Part shown: positions 7,371 to 13,622 of the stretch, one piece after another
Position numbering within the stretch: position 1 is the first letter of the stretch
How the letters are laid out: each line of letters opens with the position of its first letter
Assembly: GCA_938029995.1 (NCBI GenBank)
Contig: CALHGI010000617.1
Span: 1-14,451, forward strand
Origin: an uncultured cyanobacterium
GTDB taxonomy: Bacteria > Cyanobacteriota > Cyanobacteriia > Phormidesmidales > Phormidesmidaceae
DNA length: 14,451 nt
Direction of reading: 5' to 3'
Notes under the pieces: model-generated
What the model saw: only the letters and a program-made list of their open reading frames with translations
Told to the model about the DNA's origin: nothing
Database searches by the model: none
Program-made: the position numbers and the translations under genes

Positions 7371-8093
7371 GTGGTCCCTATTCGTGATGAAAACCCGGTT
7401 CAGATTACGCCCTACGTTACCTATGGGCTCATCCTGCTCAATGTTTTAGTGTTTATCTATGAGCTGACGCTGTCGGCACCCATGGAGCTAACGGCGTTCT
7501 TCCGCACATGGGCCCTAGTGCCGGAGCAGCTGACGGTTAGTTTTTGGGGCGGTGGGTCCATTCCGTTTGATCTGTATGAATGGTCCACTTTGTTTACCAG
7601 CCAGTTTATCCACGCGGGTCCCCTGCACTTGGCAGGGAATATGCTGTACCTATGGATTTTTGGCAATAATGTTGAGGAGCAGCTGGGGCGGGCGCGATAC
7701 TTGTTGCTATACCTAGGTTGTGGTGTTTTGGCGGCCTTAACCCAGTGGTATTTTGGGATGTTTTCCGAAATTCCATCCCTGGGGGCCAGCGGTGCGATCG
7801 CAGGGGTGATGGGAGCCTACATCTTCAAATTTCCCACTGTGCGTATCCTGACCATTGTCCCGTTGGGGTTTATTTTTCTGCCCCTCCGGATTCCAGCCAT
7901 CTTTTACCTAGGCTTCTGGTTTCTACAGCAAGCGGCCTATGGTGTCGCTAGCCTCAGCGTCCCTACGAATGTCGGCATGGCGGACGGCGGCATCGCCTAC
8001 TGGGCCCATGCCGGTGGCTTTGTCTTCGGAGCACTCCTAGGGCCAGCCCTGGGGTTATTCGAACAGTCCGATGATGAGATTCAGCAAGTGTAG
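7371..8093 (+). CDS. Rhomboid family intramembrane serine protease
   Basis: A 240-aa six-span membrane protease that cleaves transmembrane substrates within the bilayer. The Ser-His dyad is Ser140 (SLGASGAIAG) and His213 (YWAHAGGFVFG). The oxyanion residues His86 and Asn90 are in HLAGNMLYLWIFG, followed by the conserved NVEEQLGRARYLLLY loop of rhomboids. Hydrophobic spans lie near 15-33, 75-97, 108-128, 137-153, 158-192 and 206-230. The start is GTG at 7371 and gives MVPIRDENP, the usual N-terminus of this bacterial subfamily. There is no strong ribosome site. It diverges from the aminotransferase and is followed by about 0.9 kb before the next + strand gene, so it is probably monocistronic. 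Substrates are unknown. Confidence 0.96.
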   Translation: MVPIRDENPVQITPYVTYGLILLNVLVFIYELTLSAPMELTAFFRTWALVPEQLTVSFWGGGSIPFDLYEWSTLFTSQFIHAGPLHLAGNMLYLWIFGNNVEEQLGRARYLLLYLGCGVLAALTQWYFGMFSEIPSLGASGAIAGVMGAYIFKFPTVRILTIVPLGFIFLPLRIPAIFYLGFWFLQQAAYGVASLSVPTNVGMADGGIAYWAHAGGFVFGALLGPALGLFEQSDDEIQQV

Positions 8094-8169
8094 AGTAGCG
8101 CAGGGGGAATGATGCGGCGTTGGCCATGGGTGTCAGAGCCCTGAGCCAGGACGTGGCTGGCGCAAAAAA

Positions 8170-8207
8170 CCGTGTAAATCTCAACTGGAGCCATGACATT
8201 TACACGG
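8170..8207. repeat. Perfect 10-bp inverted repeat downstream of the rhomboid gene
   Basis: CCGTGTAAAT (8170-8179) and ATTTACACGG (8198-8207) are exact complements with an 18-nt centre. It lies 77 bp past the rhomboid stop. No T-run follows on the + strand, so this is more likely a dyad or RNA hairpin than a standard terminator. Confidence 0.45.
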
Positions 8208-8263
8208 ATATTCATGGTTACGGTAGTGCACCTAGCAAAGGGGACTGCTGGCAAGACCGGCTA

Positions 8264-8291
8264 CCTAGGCAGCGGAGAGAGTTTGCCTAGG
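8264..8291. repeat. 8-bp inverted repeat in the rhomboid-metY intergenic region
   Basis: CCTAGGCA (8264-8271) pairs with TGCCTAGG (8284-8291) across 12 nt. Each arm itself contains the palindrome CCTAGG. Its function is unknown. Confidence 0.35.
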
Positions 8292-8334
8292 GGGATGGTG
8301 TGCAGTGGCCAGTGCCGATCATGCTGTTTTGTTA

Positions 8335-8357
8335 CCACATCATGATAGACGATGTGG
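8335..8357 (-). repeat. Hairpin downstream of the 52-aa secreted-peptide gene
   Basis: CCACATC (8335-8341) pairs with GATGTGG (8351-8357) across 9 nt. It begins 24 bases beyond the stop codon of the small minus-strand gene, so it could stabilise or end that transcript. No T-run follows on the minus strand. Confidence 0.3.
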
Positions 8358-8380
8358 ATGGGTCGACACCCTAGCAAGAG

Positions 8381-8539
8381 TTATGGGAACGGAACAAAAT
8401 CACCATCTTCAGTTAACCGACCCATGACCTTTCCCGGATTACCACGGCGGCGGGTGGGTTTATCTGAGTGAGCCCCAACCCCTTGGGACATGAGGAGCAA
8501 TAATGTGAGCGGTAGAAAAACAAATACAGCAGGAGACAT
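8381..8539 (-). CDS. Small predicted secreted protein, 52 aa, unknown function
   Basis: I do not recognise this gene. It starts at ATG 8539 with a good ribosome site, GAGGA on the minus strand (8547-8551 on the + strand), 7 nt upstream. The product opens with a hydrophobic stretch (AVFVFLPLTLLLLM, residues 4-17) and a VGA signal-peptidase site at 21-23. A 29-residue mature peptide would follow, rich in Arg, Lys and Gly (KPTRRRGNPGKVMGR, 27-41) and ending in a polar, acidic tail. The n-region lacks a positive charge, which is atypical. The RGxPGKxxG stretch recalls, from memory only, the early mature region of cyanobacterial DUF928 proteins, but the rest of that domain is absent. It stands alone in a 0.9-kb intergenic region. 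Ribosome site and signal sequence together support it; its short length limits certainty. Confidence 0.55.
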   Translation of the reverse strand: MSPAVFVFLPLTLLLLMSQGVGAHSDKPTRRRGNPGKVMGRLTEDGDFVPFP

Positions 8540-8546
8540 CGACTTT

Positions 8547-8551
8547 TCCTC
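8547..8551 (-). promoter_or_regulatory. Ribosome binding site of the small secreted-protein gene
   Basis: GAGGA on the minus strand with a 7-nt spacer to ATG 8539. It is one of the best Shine-Dalgarno matches in the window and is the main reason for accepting this short gene. Confidence 0.5.
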
Positions 8552-8593
8552 GTAGGGATAATGGATGTGGAGATAACTGATGTTTGTCCTTAT

Positions 8594-8627
8594 GACAGTG
8601 CAAGTGAAATATTGCTTGCATTCTGTC
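8594..8627. promoter_or_regulatory. Strong dyad, candidate operator
   Basis: GACAG-TGCAAG (8594-8604) is matched by CTTGCA-TT-CTGTC (8615-8627). This gives 11 complementary bases with a 2-nt bulge around a 10-nt AT-rich centre. It lies 55-88 bp upstream of the small secreted-protein ATG and could be a binding site for a dimeric regulator of that gene. Which gene it controls is inference. Confidence 0.4.
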
Positions 8628-8711
8628 TATCCATGTCTCTATTGTATTGTCGGGGCCAGAAACTTGAAATAACCAAACTCGTCAACTTGATGCATAAAAA
8701 GAGTGGCATGG

Positions 8712-8731
8712 CTTTGTAGAAAACTACAAAG
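8712..8731 (+). terminator. Hairpin with short loop, weak terminator candidate
   Basis: CTTTGTAG (8712-8719), loop AAAA, CTACAAAG (8724-8731), then TTGTTTCATG. The stem is perfect and compact, but AT-rich and followed only by a broken T-run. It could end a transcript reading rightwards or be an attenuator-like structure in the long metY leader region. Confidence 0.3.
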
Positions 8732-8919
8732 TTGTTTCATGTTAACTCGTTGTTGACGCTGTAGTGGCTCCACTGCCTAGCCGCTGAAACAGACGCCGGG
8801 GGATAATTCTCGGATCATTGTGTTGAACATCCAGAGAGATATTCCCATCGCTGGTTTTGTCATTGGTCTAACCTTGTTGTTCCGTAACGGTTTGCGATGT
8901 TTTGTGTTCAACCTCATTG

Positions 8920-8944
8920 AGTTGTAACGAATGCCCATACAACT
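8920..8944 (+). promoter_or_regulatory. Inverted repeat in the region just upstream of metY
   Basis: AGTTGTA (8920-8926) pairs with TACAACT (8938-8944) across 11 nt. It ends 65 bp before the metY ATG, where an operator or a leader hairpin would act. A TAAAAT at 8972-8977 is a possible -10 box, but no -35 at normal spacing is evident. I do not see a recognisable SAM riboswitch. Confidence 0.3.
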
Positions 8945-8994
8945 TCAAGGTAGTCCGTCTTCTCCCTAAGCTAAAATTTCAGGACTGTTAATGC

Positions 8995-9002
8995 GGAGAG
9001 GG
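8995..9002 (+). promoter_or_regulatory. metY ribosome binding site, decides the start
   Basis: GGAGAGGG precedes ATG 9009 by about 7-10 nt, whereas the in-frame ATG at 8991 lies upstream of it and has no such site. This favours the 427-aa product beginning MSAEYGLGTQ. Confidence 0.7.
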
Positions 9003-9008
9003 TTGTTC

Positions 9009-10292
9009 ATGAGTGCAGAATACGGTTTGGGGACACAATGTTTACACGCAGGTCAAGCACCTGACCCGACCACAATGGCTCGTGCTGTGCCCGTCTATCG
9101 CACCACGGCCTATGCTTTTCGCGATACGGAACATGCGGCTAATTTGTTTGCCCTCAAAGAGTTGGGCAATATTTATACGCGGTTGATGAACCCCACCCAC
9201 GATGTGTTAGAAAAACGGGTGGCGGCCCTAGAAGGGGGAGTGGCAGCCCTGGCGGTGGCATCTGGCACCAGCGCCATTTTCTACAGCATTATTAATATTT
9301 GTCAGGCTGGGGATGAAATTGTTTCTGCGAATACCTTGTATGGTGGCACTTACACCATGTTTAAGGATATCTTGCCCCAGTTTGGCATCAAGGTGAACTT
9401 GGTGGACCCTCGCAACCCTGAGAATTTTCGTGGGGCCATCAATGACAAGACAAAGCTACTGTTTTGTGAAACGGTTAGCAATCCGGGGTTAGAGGTGTCG
9501 GATTTGAGTGCGATCGCAGCCATCGCCCACGACAACGGCATCCCCCTGGTGGTGGATAGCACCTTCACTACGCCCTACCTGATTCGTCCCCTAGAACATG
9601 GGGCCGACATCGTTGTTCATTCCCTCACTAAGTGGATGGGGGGACACGGCACGGGGATTGGCGGCATTATGATAGATTCCGGCAAATTTGACTGGACCTC
9701 CGGCAAGTTTCCCCTGATGAGTGAGCCAGATGCCAGCTACCATGGTCTGCGATTTGCCCATGACCTTGGCCCCTTGGCTCCCATTGCCTATGCCCTACGC
9801 ATGCGGTTGGTACCCCTGCGCAACCTAGGAGCCTGCATCTCCCCAGACAATGCTTGGATCTTCCTCCAGGGCATTGAAACTCTACACCTACGCATGCAGC
9901 GCCATTGTGAAAATGCCATGGCGGTGGCCGAATTTCTACAGCAGCACCCAGCTGTCGAATGGGTCCGTTACCCCGGTTTAGCCACCGATAAGGCCCACGA
10001 CGTGGCCCAGCGCTATTTGACCAAGGGCTTTGGAGCCATGGTGGTCTTTGGCATCAAGGGCGGTGCCGACGCCGGTAAGAAATTTATCGAACAGTTGAGT
10101 TTGTTCTCTCACCTGGCCAATGTGGGTGATGCCAAGAGCTTAGCCATTCATCCGTCATCTACTACCCATTCCCAACTGTCCGAGGCAGATCTAGCCAGCG
10201 CAGGCATTGCCCCTGAGCTGATTCGTCTGGCCATCGGCATTGAAGATGTGGACGACATTATCGGTGACCTCAAACAGGCACTGGCTGCATAG
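9009..10292 (+). CDS. metY: O-acetylhomoserine sulfhydrylase (aminocarboxypropyltransferase)
   Basis: A PLP enzyme that combines O-acetyl-homoserine with sulfide to give homocysteine and acetate, the direct-sulfhydrylation route to methionine. The 427-aa length is typical and longer than cystathionine gamma-synthase (about 380-400 aa). Signatures are the N-terminal GTQCLHAGQAPDP, the YTRLMNPT phosphate-contact segment (Tyr56), the cofactor Asp183 (VVDSTFTTPYL) and the Schiff-base Lys208 in HSLTKWMGGHGTGIGG. The C-terminal SLAIHPSSTTHSQL motif is characteristic. The insertion between about residues 225 and 290 (SEPDASYHGL, LRMRLVPLRNLGACISP) separates MetY from the cystathionine enzymes. metX lies 279 bp downstream on the same strand, which strengthens the call. 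A long leader region with inverted repeats precedes it, but I see no identifiable sulfur-responsive riboswitch. Confidence 0.97.
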   Translation: MSAEYGLGTQCLHAGQAPDPTTMARAVPVYRTTAYAFRDTEHAANLFALKELGNIYTRLMNPTHDVLEKRVAALEGGVAALAVASGTSAIFYSIINICQAGDEIVSANTLYGGTYTMFKDILPQFGIKVNLVDPRNPENFRGAINDKTKLLFCETVSNPGLEVSDLSAIAAIAHDNGIPLVVDSTFTTPYLIRPLEHGADIVVHSLTKWMGGHGTGIGGIMIDSGKFDWTSGKFPLMSEPDASYHGLRFAHDLGPLAPIAYALRMRLVPLRNLGACISPDNAWIFLQGIETLHLRMQRHCENAMAVAEFLQQHPAVEWVRYPGLATDKAHDVAQRYLTKGFGAMVVFGIKGGADAGKKFIEQLSLFSHLANVGDAKSLAIHPSSTTHSQLSEADLASAGIAPELIRLAIGIEDVDDIIGDLKQALAA

Positions 10293-10312
10293 GGGCACAG
10301 GCTTGAGCGGAA

Positions 10313-10344
10313 GGGAATGGGGGGTGGCTAGCGGCCTCATTCCC
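10313..10344 (+). terminator. GC-rich hairpin after metY, weak terminator candidate
   Basis: GGGAATG (10313-10319) pairs with CATTCCC (10338-10344), beginning 20 bases after the metY stop. A compact palindrome, TCCCTGG-G-CCAGGGA, follows at about 10354-10368. Neither has a T-run, so both may stabilise the 3' end rather than terminate. Confidence 0.3.
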
Positions 10345-10382
10345 CCGTCCGTTTCCCTGGGCCAGGGAGGCAGCGGTCAGAG

Positions 10383-10490
10383 CGTAATCTGCCGTTGCTG
10401 ATTTAGAGGATGAATCGATCTGTAAACCTGACTATTAGGCGGATTGAGACTAGTAAAATCATCCCGGGGATCAGCAACGCCCGTAATCTG
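10383..10490. mobile_element. 90-bp MITE-like element, copy 1, with perfect 9-bp flanking repeat
   Basis: The element is 10392-10481, bounded by CGTAATCTG direct repeats at 10383-10391 and 10482-10490. The terminal inverted repeats begin with CGTTGCTGAT on the left and the complement of ATCAGCAACG on the right. They continue as GGATGA after a 5-base mismatch, giving arms of about 23 bp. The interior has no coding capacity. Copy 2 at 11699-11788 has the same length, with about 62 of 90 positions identical and both ends far better conserved than the middle. Identical length, inverted ends and a target duplication are the hallmarks of a small non-autonomous transposable element. A transposase with the same ends would have to lie elsewhere in the genome. 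Confidence 0.8.
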
Positions 10491-10571
10491 ACATGTCCTC
10501 AGCTGTGGGGGACTTAAGGGGGCCTGGATCATGCATGCAGCATAGTCAGTATTTTTTCAACTTTTTCCCTA

Positions 10572-11693
10572 ATGAGTATTGGCCCAGTCCAAACCCAGTT
10601 TTTTCATCTCAATCAACCCTTTCCATTAGATTCAGGCGAATCTTTTGACTCCCTAACCCTGGCCTATGAAACCTATGGCACCCTCAACAGCGACGGCAGC
10701 AATGCCATTTTGGTGCTCCATGCCCTAACCGGCAGTCAGCATGCTGCGGGCATTAACGAGTCGGTGCGTGGGGTGGGGTCCCTGTGGACCGATGAATGTG
10801 TTGTGGGCTGGTGGGATACCTTTATTGGCCCCGGCAAGGCGTTGGATACGGACCGTTATTTTGTGATCTGTGCCAATTATTTGGGCAGCTGCTATGGGTC
10901 CACCGGTCCTCGCTCCACCAATCCTTTAACCGGGAAGCCCTACGGCAGCCAGTTTCCCCAGGTGAGTGCGTGGGATGTCATCCGCAGTCAGCTGTGTTTG
11001 TTAGACTCCCTCGGTATTGATTGTCTGCATGCGGTCATTGGTGGGTCCATGGGGGGCATGCTGTCCATTTTATTGGCCACCCGTTGCCCCCACCGGGTTA
11101 AAACCGTTTTGCCCATTGCCACGGGGCTGCAAACCACGGTGCTACATCGGGTGCATAACTTTGAGCAGATTTTAGCCATTCGCAATGATCCCAAGTTTCA
11201 GGGGGGTGATTATTACGACTCGGAACCGCCGAAGGATGGGTTGTTATTAGCCCGGATTATTTCCCATAAGACCTTTGTGTCTTTGGCGGTGATGGCCAAA
11301 CGGGCGAAACGAGAAATTACTGTAAAACAACCGATTGGTCATTTTTATGAACTGTCTAACCCGATTGAATCCTATATGTTTTATCAGGGGAAGAAGTTTG
11401 CAGAACGCTTTGACGCCAATAGCTATTTGCGCATTATGGACATGTGGCAGCGGTTTAGTTTGAATGCCCAGCAGCCTGATTTATTTAAAGACTGTGGCCA
11501 TCAGCAATATTTAATTTTTAGTGTCGATTCTGATGTTTGTTTTTATCCAGAAGAACAACAGGTCATTGTTCAATCCTTAGAAGCTGCACAGATGCAGGTG
11601 AAACATATTACGGTCCATTCCGATAAGGGGCATGATTCATTTCTGTTAGAGCCCGATCTCTATGCGCCGTATATTCATTTTATTTTGGGCTGA
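10572..11693 (+). CDS. metX: Homoserine O-acetyltransferase
   Basis: An alpha/beta-hydrolase-fold acyltransferase that activates homoserine with an acyl group from acyl-CoA, supplying the substrate of MetY. The 373-aa length is normal. The catalytic triad is Ser159 in the nucleophile elbow GGSMGGM, Asp321 (VDSDVCFYPEEQ) and His354 (KGHDSFLLE). The family motifs NAILVLHALTGSQHAAG (44-60), WWDTFIGPGKALDTDRYFVI and GSCYGSTGP are all present. Acetyl rather than succinyl specificity is inferred from the adjacent metY, since sequence alone does not always separate the two. The ATG at 10572 follows a T-rich leader without a Shine-Dalgarno. Upstream lies one MITE-like copy, and the other begins 6 bp after the TGA stop. 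The stop codon itself falls in that copy's target repeat. Confidence 0.96.
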   Translation: MSIGPVQTQFFHLNQPFPLDSGESFDSLTLAYETYGTLNSDGSNAILVLHALTGSQHAAGINESVRGVGSLWTDECVVGWWDTFIGPGKALDTDRYFVICANYLGSCYGSTGPRSTNPLTGKPYGSQFPQVSAWDVIRSQLCLLDSLGIDCLHAVIGGSMGGMLSILLATRCPHRVKTVLPIATGLQTTVLHRVHNFEQILAIRNDPKFQGGDYYDSEPPKDGLLLARIISHKTFVSLAVMAKRAKREITVKQPIGHFYELSNPIESYMFYQGKKFAERFDANSYLRIMDMWQRFSLNAQQPDLFKDCGHQQYLIFSVDSDVCFYPEEQQVIVQSLEAAQMQVKHITVHSDKGHDSFLLEPDLYAPYIHFILG

Positions 11694-11797
11694 TTCCGCC
11701 GTTGCTGATTTAGGGGATGAACCGCTCTGGAAATGACGCGATACATCCAAATTTCGCAGATCAAATCATACCGAGGATCAGCAGCGCCATGATTCCC
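11690..11797. mobile_element. 90-bp MITE-like element, copy 2, wedged between two convergent stop codons
   Basis: The element is 11699-11788, in the same orientation as copy 1. Its left 30 bases match copy 1 at about 27 positions, and its right end (GGATCAGCAGCGCC) is nearly identical. Flanking nine-mers are CTGATTCCG (11690-11698) and ATGATTCCC (11789-11797), sharing TGATTCC (7 of 9). The left repeat contains the metX TGA, and the right repeat ends directly at the stop codon of the next gene (11798-11800, minus strand). Its long inverted ends could fold into a hairpin that acts as a terminator for both convergent genes. Confidence 0.75.
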
Positions 11798-12292
11798 TTA
11801 GGTCCTGTTCGGTCCGGAAGATGTCTGCGGTGAGACGCGATGACGGATAGATTCGATCAGGTCTGGGAGGGTGGCCACCATGGGTATGTGGTAGCGATCG
11901 CAAACCACTTCCACATTGCCCTTGCGCCAAAATCCATCTGGGCAACACACCACTAGTTTGCCACTGTTAGCAAACAGGCCCAGCTCCAGCAAGGTAATGG
12001 GTGATTGGGTGGCCGGGTCAAAATACATGACAATCATGGCGGCCCTATCCTGGGCTTCCAGTTCCCAGGTGACCTGCTGTCGAAAGTTGGGGTTGCTAAT
12101 GGTCTGTTCCCAAGTGGGGTCCCAAACATCACGGCGGGGGTTGAGCAGTGTTAGATCTTCATTGGTCAGAGCTTGTGCTACCTGGTCTTGCCAGTTTTCC
12201 GCTGTTCCCATTTCAATGGAGCCCGCCAGAAAGACCGCTTTTCCATAGTCTTGAAGGTCCAGTCTTTGGGGTGGTTTAATCACATGGATCAT
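11798..12292 (-). CDS. Nucleoside 2-deoxyribosyltransferase-like protein
   Basis: A 164-aa cytosolic protein with the pattern of the nucleoside 2-deoxyribosyltransferase-like family. FLAGSIEMGTAENWQ (21-35) is the first strand and nucleotide-binding loop, LLNPRRDVWDPTWEQ (49-62) follows, and SPITLLELGL (97-106) carries Glu103 at the position of the catalytic nucleophile. The segment GFWRKGNVEVVCDRYHIP (120-137) is also typical. Family enzymes exchange or hydrolyse the glycosidic bond of deoxynucleosides, but many members have no assigned substrate, so activity is inferred. Its ATG lies 4 bp after the stop of the TPR/protease gene, with no ribosome site of its own, which suggests translational coupling in a three-gene operon. 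The gene ends where MITE-like copy 2 begins. Confidence 0.88.
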   Translation of the reverse strand: MIHVIKPPQRLDLQDYGKAVFLAGSIEMGTAENWQDQVAQALTNEDLTLLNPRRDVWDPTWEQTISNPNFRQQVTWELEAQDRAAMIVMYFDPATQSPITLLELGLFANSGKLVVCCPDGFWRKGNVEVVCDRYHIPMVATLPDLIESIRHRVSPQTSSGPNRT

Positions 12293-12296
12293 ATTT

Positions 12297-13622
12297 TTAG
12301 CTTAAACGGCTCAGTTCAATCTCATCTTTGAGGATACGCACATTAAAACGACACAGAAAGTCTTGGCCCAGTAATCCGTTCTTGCTCGTAGGAGAGATGG
12401 AGACACTGACGTTTTCAACCTTGGCTTGGTCCAAGGCAATGGACTGCACCCGGCCGACAGGGTCGGTGACAATGCGACCATCTGCCACTTGAAACCGTTG
12501 GTGTCTCGTCGGTATGACATTGAGTAAATTTCCCATAGTTTGGGTGAGACATGTCATGGAAGCTCCGGTATCAAGAGTCATGTCAAACCGGTTGCATCCG
12601 TTGAAGATCACCTCCACCGTCGGGGTGCCACATCTCCAATCTTTAATCGGCACTCGGACAATGCGATTTTCTTCTTCTTTCTGTTCTTGTAGCTGAGTTT
12701 CTAGACTTTGAATATCGTATTGCAGTTCTTGGTGAGTAACCGAATTACCCTGATTCAAAAACAACATCGCGGCCTTTTTGTAGTCCCTGAGAGCATCGGC
12801 TAGCTGACCCATGGCTTCACGACTGTGGCCGCGCGATTGATAGCTCGCTGCATTTTCTAGGTCGCTGATTAAAATTTGAGAAAAGTCTTGGCAGGCTTGC
12901 TGATGTTGATTGATTTTGGCGTAGGTCTCTCCCCGTAAACGATAGATGGGTAACGGATCGAGTACGTTCAGCTGCAACAGGGCTGAGAAGTCGGCTAGGG
13001 CGTTGTCCATGTTGCCCAGCATTAAATGCATTTCACCCCGCTGGAGTTGCAGCTGTGGGTTATGGGGCTCCAAGGCCATGGCTTTGGCAAAATCTTTGAG
13101 GGCGGCGGTATGGTTATGGCAGCGGGCGTGGAGTAACCCTCGCTGGGCCAAAATGCGCGGGTTGTTGGGCTCTAGCTGTAGCATCCAGTCCATGTCCTGG
13201 AGGGCTTGATGGTAGTTGCCTTTTTGGACTTTGGCTGTTGCTTCGACTAGAAAATTCCGTGGCGATATCAGCTGTTTGGGCAGTAGGCTGTCTATTTGCT
13301 GGAGACAGGTTTGGGCATTAGCCTTGTCTTGTTGTTGGAGGTATAGCCGAGTGGCTTGTTTGTAGGCTGAGATAGCTGCTTTCCGGTTCCCGGCCTGCTG
13401 CTGTGCTTTGCCTAGCAGTCGATGAGCCATGGCCATGTCAGGGTTGAGGCGCAGGGCCTGGTCGATGGCAATAATGGCGGCATCGGGTTGCCCTAGACTC
13501 AGGTGGGCAACGGCTTTGGTATTCCATAGTTTGGCCTGGGCCAGATCGGTTTGAAGGAGTTGGTCTAGCTGTGCGATCGCACTGGCATAATCCCCCATTT
13601 CCATCGCTTTTTGGTAGCTCAT
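12297..13622 (-). CDS. TPR protein with C-terminal retropepsin-like aspartyl protease domain
   Basis: A 441-aa fusion. Residues about 1-290 are tetratricopeptide repeats, visible as repeating patterns such as AKLWNTKAVAHLSLGQPDAA, PRILAQRGLLHARCHNHTAA and LQLQRGEMHLMLGNMDNA. They form a protein-binding scaffold. A short Glu/Gln-rich coiled linker (about 298-320, QSLETQLQEQKEEE) leads to a clan AA aspartic protease domain (about 325-438). This has the active-site DTGAS at 351-355 and the second hallmark GLLGQDFL at 416-423, so it would work as a dimer like retropepsins. There is no signal peptide, so it is probably cytosolic. The ATG overlaps the stop of the upstream zinc-ribbon gene as ATGA, a classic sign of translational coupling. 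Substrates are unknown; the coupled neighbours are the first candidates. Confidence 0.92.
   Translation of the reverse strand: MSYQKAMEMGDYASAIAQLDQLLQTDLAQAKLWNTKAVAHLSLGQPDAAIIAIDQALRLNPDMAMAHRLLGKAQQQAGNRKAAISAYKQATRLYLQQQDKANAQTCLQQIDSLLPKQLISPRNFLVEATAKVQKGNYHQALQDMDWMLQLEPNNPRILAQRGLLHARCHNHTAALKDFAKAMALEPHNPQLQLQRGEMHLMLGNMDNALADFSALLQLNVLDPLPIYRLRGETYAKINQHQQACQDFSQILISDLENAASYQSRGHSREAMGQLADALRDYKKAAMLFLNQGNSVTHQELQYDIQSLETQLQEQKEEENRIVRVPIKDWRCGTPTVEVIFNGCNRFDMTLDTGASMTCLTQTMGNLLNVIPTRHQRFQVADGRIVTDPVGRVQSIALDQAKVENVSVSISPTSKNGLLGQDFLCRFNVRILKDEIELSRLS

Noticed and set aside
7963..8199. A 78-codon minus-strand frame across the end of the rhomboid gene
   Set aside because: More than half is antisense to well-supported rhomboid coding sequence, and its residues look like a compositional shadow.
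8561..8719. A 52-codon + strand frame starting ATG 8561, divergent from the small secreted-protein gene, its stop lying in the hairpin at 8712-8731
   Set aside because: Its AGGG is only 3 nt from the ATG, there is no recognisable motif or signal sequence, and it occupies the place where the opposite gene's promoter must lie. A frame of this length is expected by chance.
8740..9008. A SAM or other methionine-related riboswitch ahead of metY
   Set aside because: Hairpins are present, but I could not match any known riboswitch core by eye. An Rfam scan would settle it.
10354..10368. Palindrome TCCCTGG-G-CCAGGGA as an intrinsic terminator
   Set aside because: No T-run follows on either strand, and it is too tight to be informative alone.
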